From assembly GCA_900557175.1 (NCBI GenBank), contig USSL01000007.1, positions 1 to 20,310 on the forward strand: DNA of 20,310 nt, given 5' to 3'. Numbering within the stretch: position 1 is the stretch's first letter; each line of letters opens with the position of its first letter. This DNA comes from an uncultured Eubacteriales bacterium (lineage in GTDB: Bacteria; Bacillota; Clostridia; Lachnospirales; Lachnospiraceae). The position numbers were made by a program, and so were the translations under genes. The notes beneath the pieces were generated by a model. That model was not told the DNA's origin. It ran no database searches and worked only from the letters and a program-made list of their open reading frames with translations. Shown in pieces: positions 14,636 through 20,310 of the stretch.

Positions 14636-17071
14636 ATGAAGCATCAGGAATTAATTGATAAAATGTCATTGGAAGAAAAAGCCGCGTTTTTAAGCGGGAA
14701 AAATGTCTGGCAGACAAGAGATTTTCCGGGGCTTAATATTCCCTCTGTATTTATGGCCGATGGTCCTCACGGTATCCGAAGACAGGCGGGGGCCGGGGAC
14801 CATTTGGGACTTAATGCCTCGCTTGAAGCAACGTGCTATCCGACGGCTGCGGCAATGGCAAATAGCTGGGATACTGAATTGGGCGAACGAATTGGACAGG
14901 CATTAGGTCAGGAGGCAGCATCTCAAAATGTCAATATTCTTTTAGGACCGGGTTTAAATATTAAACGAAGTCCGCTCTGTGGCCGCAATTTTGAATATTT
15001 TTCCGAAGATCCGTATTTGGCGGGCAAAATGGCGGCGGCCTATGTGCGAGGGATTCAGAGTCAGGGCGTTTATGCCTGTCCGAAACATTTTGCAGTCAAC
15101 AGTCAGGAGCTTCGTCGTATGGCGATGAATTCCGTCTTAGACGAGAGAACTCTGAGAGAAATTTATTTGACAGGGTTTGAAATTGCCGTGAAAGAAGGCA
15201 ATGCAAAGGCCATGATGACAAGCTACAATGAAGTCAACGGCATTTATGCCAATGAAAACAAACATTTGCTCGTAGATATTTTAAGAAATGAATGGCAGTT
15301 TGATGGTATTGTCATTACAGACTGGGGCGCTTCCAATGACCATGCAAAAGGTGTGAAGATGCGCTCAAATCTTGAAATGCCGGCAGCAGGGCTGGATTCG
15401 GCAAGAGAAATTGTTGATGCTGTCAGAGAAAAAAGGCTGACGGTGGAGGAACTGGATTTATGCGTCGATGACTTACTTGATGCAGTATTAAAGCTTTCAG
15501 AAGCTTCAGCCAATGCTGCGGAAAGCTTTAATACAGAGGCACATCATAAGTTGGCGCAGGAAGCAGCTGCACAGAGTGCAGTGCTTTTAAAAAATGACAA
15601 TGCCATTCTTCCCTTAAAAAAGGGAACAAGGGTTGCGTTGATTGGCGATTTTGCGATAACTCCCCGATATCAGGGCGCCGGTTCATCAATGGTTAATCCG
15701 ACAAAAATAGAATCTGTGGAGGAGCGTATTGCTGAAGTCAAATTGGAGCTTGCAGGTATCAATGCCGGTTATGAGAGAACAGGCGGCATTAATGAGGCCG
15801 TGAAAAAAGAAGCACTTGCACTGGCAAAGACGGCAGATGTCGTCATCTATTGTTTCGGACTTGATGAGCTGAGCGAGTCAGAGGGTATGGACCGGTCGCA
15901 TATGCGGATTCCCGAAAATCAGATAGAGCTTTTGCAGGCCATTGCAGGTGTAAATCCGAACATTGTCGGTGTATTAAGCGGCGGCGCTGCCATTGAAATG
16001 CCGTGGGAAAATTGTTTGAAAGCTATTTTGCACAGCTATCTTTCAGGGCAGGCAGGCGCGGGTGCAGTGGTTGATATTCTGACGGGACAGGTGAATCCGT
16101 CAGGAAAATTGGCGGAAACTTATCCGATGTGCCATGAGGACACACCGGCGCTGAAAAATTTTCCGAGCAGACAGCGGACGGCTGAATACAGAGAGGGCAT
16201 TTACGTCGGCTACCGTTATTATGATACAGCCGGCGTGCAGGTGCGATATCCGTTTGGCTATGGGCTCTCCTATACAGAATTTGAATACAGCCATTTTAAG
16301 GTGTCACCAAACGGCGTAAGCTTTAAATTAAAGAATACAGGCACATATCCGGGTGCAGAAGTTGTACAGATGTATGTGTCGATGGCAGATGCCCGGATTT
16401 TCCGTCCGAAAAAGGAACTTAAAGGATTTAAAAAAGTATTTTTGAATCCGGGCGAAGAAAAAAGTGTTGAAATAGCTTTTGATGATAAAACATTCCGGGT
16501 GTGGAATGTGAAAACAAATCGATGGGAAACTGAGGGCGGCATCTATCAGATTCTTATCGGTGCAAGCAGTGCAGATATAAGACTTTCCGGTGAAATGACG
16601 GTTGAGGCAGCGATGACGGTCTGCCCGTATGACAGAGAAAAATTGCCTTCATACTATTCCGGGAAAATACAAAATGTCGGTGACAATGAATTTGCAGACT
16701 TACTCGGACAGCCGATACCTTCGGGCAGCTGGTCGGGAAACTTGACAGAAAATGATGCCATATGTCAGATGTATTATGCTAAAAGCCGGCTGGCACGTTT
16801 TATTTACCGCTGTCTGACGGCAGCCCAAAAGCGCAGTGAGGCCAAAGGTAAGCCGGATCTGAATATTTTATTTATTTACAATATGCCGTTTCGGGGTATT
16901 GCAAAGATGACCGGCGGTATGGTAAGTATGGAAATGGTCCGGGGCATGGTCATGGCTGTCAACGGTCATTTGCTTAAAGGCGTTGGGAAAATGATAAAAG
17001 GTTATTTTGCCAATATTAAGGCAAACAAGTCATACGAAAGAAAACTTTCGGAAAAGCAGACTGGAAAATGA
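14636..17071 (+). CDS. Cytoplasmic GH3 beta-glycosidase with C-terminal extension
   Basis: 811 residues from ATG 14636 (GAGG at 14626-14629, six bases away); an in-frame GTG three bases earlier is less well placed. No signal peptide, so cytoplasmic. Canonical order: the catalytic domain (1-290) has MADGPHGIR, GPGLNIKRSPLCGRNFEYFS (101-120), KHFAVNSQE and nucleophile Asp229 in GIVITDWG. The alpha/beta domain (about 310-500) has the probable acid/base Glu416 in SESEGMDR. The Fn3-like domain runs 535-655 from PFGYGLSYTEF. These suit beta-glucosidase/beta-xylosidase-like hydrolysis of short glycosides. About 140 residues follow the Fn3 domain, rich in Met, Gly and Lys, with amphipathic stretches near 745-795 that could contact the membrane. 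It begins 19 bp after the permuted GH3 gene and is surely co-transcribed with it. Confidence 0.92.
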   Translation: MKHQELIDKMSLEEKAAFLSGKNVWQTRDFPGLNIPSVFMADGPHGIRRQAGAGDHLGLNASLEATCYPTAAAMANSWDTELGERIGQALGQEAASQNVNILLGPGLNIKRSPLCGRNFEYFSEDPYLAGKMAAAYVRGIQSQGVYACPKHFAVNSQELRRMAMNSVLDERTLREIYLTGFEIAVKEGNAKAMMTSYNEVNGIYANENKHLLVDILRNEWQFDGIVITDWGASNDHAKGVKMRSNLEMPAAGLDSAREIVDAVREKRLTVEELDLCVDDLLDAVLKLSEASANAAESFNTEAHHKLAQEAAAQSAVLLKNDNAILPLKKGTRVALIGDFAITPRYQGAGSSMVNPTKIESVEERIAEVKLELAGINAGYERTGGINEAVKKEALALAKTADVVIYCFGLDELSESEGMDRSHMRIPENQIELLQAIAGVNPNIVGVLSGGAAIEMPWENCLKAILHSYLSGQAGAGAVVDILTGQVNPSGKLAETYPMCHEDTPALKNFPSRQRTAEYREGIYVGYRYYDTAGVQVRYPFGYGLSYTEFEYSHFKVSPNGVSFKLKNTGTYPGAEVVQMYVSMADARIFRPKKELKGFKKVFLNPGEEKSVEIAFDDKTFRVWNVKTNRWETEGGIYQILIGASSADIRLSGEMTVEAAMTVCPYDREKLPSYYSGKIQNVGDNEFADLLGQPIPSGSWSGNLTENDAICQMYYAKSRLARFIYRCLTAAQKRSEAKGKPDLNILFIYNMPFRGIAKMTGGMVSMEMVRGMVMAVNGHLLKGVGKMIKGYFANIKANKSYERKLSEKQTGK

Positions 17072-17083
17072 GGTATATAAAAT

Positions 17084-17677
17084 ATGAATCATTTAAAGGA
17101 TATATGGAAGGGCTTTGAAGGTAAGCATCCGAAGTTGGCGAAATGGCTTTATCAGATTGCGTTTTTCTTTGTATTCAGTATGGGGGTAACAATTATTCAG
17201 TACCTGTTTTTCACGTTCATGCCGGGGATTCTCGGTATGGAATTGGCCGCAGCAGAATTTATGTGGCCAAAGGTACCGATGAAGCTTTTTGGTGTTGAGT
17301 TTACATGGAGTCTTTTGGGCTATAATGTGATTTACGATGCATCGGGCGCTGTTGTGATCGGCGGCGGCCTCGGTTATTTTATAAGCTACGAGGTTGGCTC
17401 TTTTGTGGCGCAGTGCATAAACTTCCCGCTGCAGCGAAACATTACGTTTAAAAGTCATGGCAATGCGGCCTATCAGGCAATGTGGTATTTTATTGCGTGG
17501 ATAATCATTTCGCTTGTATGCAACGGTTTTAACAATCTTTGGATGCCGGTTGCATCAGCTTATGTGCCTCCGGCAGTTTACAACATTTTAGTGACCTTCG
17601 TGACAGGCGGGGTGTCCATGATCATATTCTTTTTTGTCTTTAAAATTATCTTTCCGGAAGGGGAAAAAAAGAGCTGA
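17084..17677 (+). CDS. GtrA-like four-helix membrane protein
   Basis: 197 residues; ATG 17084 is 12 bp after the GH3 stop, with TGAGG as SD about ten bases away. Helices lie at about 22-47, 86-112, 132-155 and 165-190. The basic motif NFPLQRNITF (113-122) after helix 2 is the hallmark of GtrA-family proteins, which are involved in moving or handling undecaprenyl-linked sugars in envelope glycosylation. Family proteins are usually 120-150 residues; here a 35-residue loop (50-85) after helix 1 accounts for the extra length. Its place at the end of a GH3 operon suggests a link between the glycosidases and a lipid-linked or surface sugar, which is inference. Confidence 0.65.
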   Translation: MNHLKDIWKGFEGKHPKLAKWLYQIAFFFVFSMGVTIIQYLFFTFMPGILGMELAAAEFMWPKVPMKLFGVEFTWSLLGYNVIYDASGAVVIGGGLGYFISYEVGSFVAQCINFPLQRNITFKSHGNAAYQAMWYFIAWIIISLVCNGFNNLWMPVASAYVPPAVYNILVTFVTGGVSMIIFFFVFKIIFPEGEKKS

Positions 17678-17765
17678 AGGAAGCGCTTGTGCGCTTCTTT
17701 TCGGCTCTTTTAATATTAAGATGTTCATATATTTTCACAGAATCAAGTTTTAAAATATGTTTCAT
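17646..17765 (-). other. Doubtful small ORF (39 residues) opposite the GtrA-like gene end
   Basis: On the minus strand an ATG at 17765 has GGAAGGG about ten bases upstream and a perfect TATAAT at 17797-17802 a further 32 bases up, though without a good -35. The frame ends at TAA 17646-17648 after passing through the GtrA-like gene's terminator. The second half is translated terminator stem, so only the first 20 or so residues look protein-like. It may be a short transcript rather than a gene. Confidence 0.2.
17667..17711 (+). terminator. Nested terminator of the GH3/GtrA operon
   Basis: An inner perfect stem GAAGCGC (17680-17686)/GCGCTTC (17691-17697) with loop TTGT is followed by TTTT. An outer stem AAAAGAGC (17667-17674)/GCTCTTTT (17704-17711) encloses it. 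The A-rich left arm would also allow function on the opposite strand. Confidence 0.85.
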
Positions 17766-17857
17766 AAGAATCAATCCCTTCCTGTTGTCTGTTTAAATTA
17801 TATTAGCAGCATAAAGAAAATACACTTACAGTTTTGAAAGCTTCTTAAAATCATAAT

Positions 17858-17892
17858 AAAAGCGGATAAGGCTTTGCGCCTCACCCGCTTTT
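17858..17892 (-). terminator. Terminator of the minus-strand adaptor-permease operon
   Basis: The 15-bp arms 17858-17872 and 17878-17892 pair with two G-U pairs and a TTTGC loop. Read on the minus strand, the stem ends in GCTTTT. It lies five bases beyond the permease stop. The 146 bp between this and the GH3/GtrA terminator holds no convincing gene. Confidence 0.85.
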
Positions 17893-17896
17893 AAAA

Positions 17897-19252
17897 TTAT
17901 TCGTGTCTTAATGCTTCGATTGGATTTAATTTTGATGCCTTGATGGATGGCAGCAGTCCGAAAATAATTCCGATTACAACGGAGAAAATAACGGAAGCAG
18001 CGATGGCCGGTATGCTGATGGCAACCGGCGTTGCCGAAATGGACGATATGACTTTGGCAAGAATAATGCCGACGATAACGCCCAACAGTCCGCCGAGGCT
18101 TGTAAGTACAGCGGCCTCAGTGAGAAATTGTCCGAGGATAATGCTGTTTCTTGCACCGATGGCTTTTTTCAGACCGATTTCTCTTGTACGCTCAGTAACG
18201 GATACGAGCATGATATTCATAACGCCGATACCGCCCACAAGCAGAGAAATACTTGCAATCCATATGAGCTGCTGGTTTGTAGACTGGCTTAAATTCTGAA
18301 GATTTTTAGCCTTTTCTAAAATATCTTTTGATTTATATTTCAGTGTATTTGTATTACTGCTGTCATCAGATGATGCACTTGCACTATCAATTGCAATACT
18401 GCCGCCGCCGATGGTGCCGCCGCCGATGGTGCCGCCGGAGTTTGAAGGATTATCTGTCTGGACAATTGTGGCATTTAAAATGTCAGCAACCTTTTGTCCG
18501 GCGCTGCTCATATCATCTGTGGAAGCAGCCTTAAAAACAATGTTTTCCGGTTCGTCAAAGCTGTAGATAACCGGCCATGTGTCTCTCGGAATATAAATCG
18601 TACTTGATGTATCGCCCATATAATTTTGATAATCTTCCATAGAATTAATGACCGGTTTAAATGCGTTGGACTGTTCAAGGACGCCGATAACAATAAATGG
18701 CTCGCCCTGAATTTCAATGGTCTTACCAACAGGTTCCGTATCCGGGAATAATTCGGAAGCAGCAGCACTGTCAATCAGCGCCACCTTTTTAAAATATTTA
18801 AAATCATTTTGGACAAAACCGCGTCCTTTTCTTAAAATGAAGCCGCAAGTATCCAGATAATTGCTGTCAACGCCTAAAATGGAGCAGCTCTGAAGCTGAG
18901 TTGCTTTGTAAAAAACAGAACTGCTATATCTTCTGCGAAGAAAGCGGGAAGCATTTTCAACAGTAGGAATGTCCAAAATACTTTGGAGTGTTTCGTCGGA
19001 AACTGTAGGAACACCGGCCGGCGGTCCCATATACTCGGCATCATATTCACCGTCGCCCTGATAGAGACTGACAGTTACTGTGTTATTGCCGGAACCGATA
19101 AGATTTTCTTTAATTTGTTCGTTTGTTCCTTTAATCGTAGAAACAATGGCAATAATTGAGCCGATACCGATGATAATGCCGAGCATTGTAAGGAATGAGC
19201 GCATCTTGTGTGACCATATCCCTTGAAATGAAAGTCTTATATTTTCTAACAT
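17897..19252 (-). CDS. MacB-type ABC transporter permease (FtsX family)
   Basis: 451 residues; ATG 19252 has AGGAGG at the proper distance. Helix 1 is at 18-40 (SFLTMLGIIIGIGSIIAIVS), followed by a large MacB-like extracellular domain (about 50-270). A Gly-rich tract (GGTIGGGTIGGGS, about 273-285) and a Ser/Asp linker come next, then three helices at about 328-352, 372-404 and 415-440. GGIGVMNIMLVSVTERTREI and LKKAIGA after helix 2 are hallmarks of the FtsX core. Such permeases work with a separate ABC ATPase and a HlyD/MacA-like adaptor to export or transmit force to peptides, lipids or drugs. This one lacks the fused ATPase of Gram-negative MacB. The adaptor gene is 12 bp upstream; no ATPase gene is in the window. 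Confidence 0.92.
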   Translation of the reverse strand: MLENIRLSFQGIWSHKMRSFLTMLGIIIGIGSIIAIVSTIKGTNEQIKENLIGSGNNTVTVSLYQGDGEYDAEYMGPPAGVPTVSDETLQSILDIPTVENASRFLRRRYSSSVFYKATQLQSCSILGVDSNYLDTCGFILRKGRGFVQNDFKYFKKVALIDSAAASELFPDTEPVGKTIEIQGEPFIVIGVLEQSNAFKPVINSMEDYQNYMGDTSSTIYIPRDTWPVIYSFDEPENIVFKAASTDDMSSAGQKVADILNATIVQTDNPSNSGGTIGGGTIGGGSIAIDSASASSDDSSNTNTLKYKSKDILEKAKNLQNLSQSTNQQLIWIASISLLVGGIGVMNIMLVSVTERTREIGLKKAIGARNSIILGQFLTEAAVLTSLGGLLGVIVGIILAKVISSISATPVAISIPAIAASVIFSVVIGIIFGLLPSIKASKLNPIEALRHE

Positions 19253-19264
19253 GGTGCGCGCCTC

Positions 19265-20310
19265 CTAATACATAATATTTTCTAAGCTGCCTTCTTTTGT
19301 CTTGACGCCGTCTTTGAGCGTCTTTCCATAAGGGAAGGCAATGTAGTCTTCCATAGACAGCCCTTCTTTAATTTCAATATATGAGCCGTAAATACTTCTT
19401 CCGGTGACAACCGGCTGCTTTTTCAGACGTTCGTTTTCGTCGCGCACATAAACGTAGGAAGAACCGTCATCATCCTGACGGATATAGGCTTTGAGAATGA
19501 AAAGGTCATCGCTGAATCCGTCCGGGGAAGTATTGCTCATGGACAGGCTGACATATTCACCGTTTGTAAGTCCGTCGGCATTTTCAATGTAAGCCTTAAA
19601 AGGGTAGTAGGAAACATTCGAATTTTCCGAATAGCCCATCTGATTTTCTGTCGGATAATTTGAAATTTCAGTGATTTCAGCAGTAAACATCGCGCCGCTC
19701 ATATAGGAATTGGCGTTAATCTGCTGGCCGACAGTAATGGACGGAAGCTGCAGTTCATTAATTGTGCCGGTAAGATACAGGCCTTCTTCACTTTGAACAA
19801 CAATAAAAGGTGCGCCCTTTTCAATGCCGTTGTTTTCAGCTGTCGGATCGACGGCGGTTTTAACGATGCCGTTGACGCTGCTTGTGATGACAGCCGCATC
19901 AAGATCCTTCTGAAGCTTGGTCATATCAAGCTCAGCCTGCTTGCGGGTTGTTTTAAGTTTGGCAATTTCCTGTTCTTTTTCAGTGACAAGCTGCTTAATC
20001 TCCTCCGGCGTATAGACAGGTCCGTCGCTGCCGCCCGGAATGTCGCCGCCACCGCCCGGAATGTCGCCGCCGACACCACCGCCCGGAATGTCACCGCCGT
20101 CACTTTCGTCAGTTTCATCGGTTTCATCGGTTTCATTTGTTTCCGGCGGTAATGTTTCGTCGGGAAGTTTGTTGAAATCTCCGTTTTTGATGTAATCGCC
20201 GATGGTTGTTGTATCAATTTTACTTTCATCCGGTGCACTGAGCTTATTGCCGTCAAGAATGAAATCAGCATTGTCTTTCATCTTGAGGATGACAGTTAAG
20301 GCCGGCTGTC
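19265..20310 (-). CDS. MacA/HlyD-like adaptor subunit of the exporter (5' end outside window)
   Basis: The frame stays open to the window edge, so the ATG at 20281 is not the start; about 347 C-terminal residues are visible. Counting from that Met, a variable part (1-40) leads to a low-complexity stretch at 41-88: Pro/Glu/Thr/Asp, then repeats of GGDIPGG. A coiled-coil helix follows (92-130), then the second half of a lipoyl-like domain (AAVITSSVNGIVKTAV, 129-144, with EKGAPFIVV), a beta-barrel region (165-255) and a membrane-proximal domain to the end. This is the membrane-fusion/adaptor layout: the N-terminal anchor and first half-lipoyl should lie outside the window. It pairs with the FtsX permease 12 bp downstream. 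The acidic/glycine insert sits where the coiled-coil hairpin tip would be, which is unusual. Confidence 0.85.
   Translation of the reverse strand, partial: QPALTVILKMKDNADFILDGNKLSAPDESKIDTTTIGDYIKNGDFNKLPDETLPPETNETDETDETDESDGGDIPGGGVGGDIPGGGGDIPGGSDGPVYTPEEIKQLVTEKEQEIAKLKTTRKQAELDMTKLQKDLDAAVITSSVNGIVKTAVDPTAENNGIEKGAPFIVVQSEEGLYLTGTINELQLPSITVGQQINANSYMSGAMFTAEITEISNYPTENQMGYSENSNVSYYPFKAYIENADGLTNGEYVSLSMSNTSPDGFSDDLFILKAYIRQDDDGSSYVYVRDENERLKKQPVVTGRSIYGSYIEIKEGLSMEDYIAFPYGKTLKDGVKTKEGSLENIMY

Noticed and set aside
17940..18299. 119-codon plus-strand frame opposite the permease gene
   Set aside because: It is the complement of the well-supported FtsX core coding region and has no SD or family features.
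19793..20271. Overlapping frames rich in Val/Ala/Thr/Arg repeats on both strands of the adaptor gene
   Set aside because: They are alternative readings of the glycine-codon tandem repeats inside the adaptor gene.
1..20310. CRISPR array, tRNA, rRNA, transposase, integrase or toxin-antitoxin gene
   Set aside because: No regular spaced repeats, no RNA gene signatures and no protein with such family motifs was seen on either strand.

Overview
The window looks like a chromosomal segment of a gut-type Firmicute, most likely a member of the Lachnospiraceae (Clostridia). This is inferred from gene content and style: strong AGGAGG-type ribosome binding sites, moderate GC, FHA and TIGR03905/TSCPD proteins, an AgrC/AgrA-like (GHKL/LytTR) two-component pair, a domain-permuted GH3 glycosidase, and a two-gene MacA/MacB-like export system. 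There is no rRNA, tRNA, CRISPR array, transposase, integrase or phage gene. The species cannot be named from the sequence alone.

Left part (1-6108). The 3' end of an unrecognised gene and a membrane FHA-domain protein read rightward. They meet a leftward cluster: TSCPD protein, murG, HIT protein, and a short soluble histidine kinase whose 3' end overlaps the FHA gene by 50 bp. This cluster has a good promoter at 4264-4293, and the kinase may have its own. Rightward again come the MTA/SAH nucleosidase gene mtnN, with its own terminator, and a three-helix membrane protein of unknown function.

Middle (6109-9510). pgi (glucose-6-phosphate isomerase) and an NCS2 purine/xanthine-type permease are single-gene units, each closed by a strong terminator. 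Directly after each terminator lies a copy of the same repeat (about 80% identical over 46 bp). The second copy extends into a roughly 185-nt stretch full of nested inverted repeats.

Accessory module (9511-17711). A LytTR response regulator and a GHKL sensor kinase lie upstream of a membrane-tethered, circularly permuted GH3 enzyme, a cytoplasmic canonical GH3 enzyme with a C-terminal extension, and a GtrA-like membrane protein, all on one strand. The last three genes are tightly packed and end at a nested terminator. The regulator seems to have lost about 30 residues from the middle of its DNA-binding domain, and the kinase is split in two by a frameshift that leaves an ATGA stop/start overlap. 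The control system may therefore be decaying or altered while the enzymes remain intact. A LytTR-like 9-mer and an extended -10 without a -35 lie in front of the first GH3 gene. The likely theme is sensing and processing of a beta-linked glycan or glycoside at the cell surface, with a possible lipid-linked sugar step. The substrate is unknown.

Right end (17858-20310, minus strand). A MacB-type FtsX permease sits downstream of a MacA/HlyD-type adaptor whose 5' end is outside the window. Both carry low-complexity glycine-rich inserts. No ABC ATPase gene is visible here.
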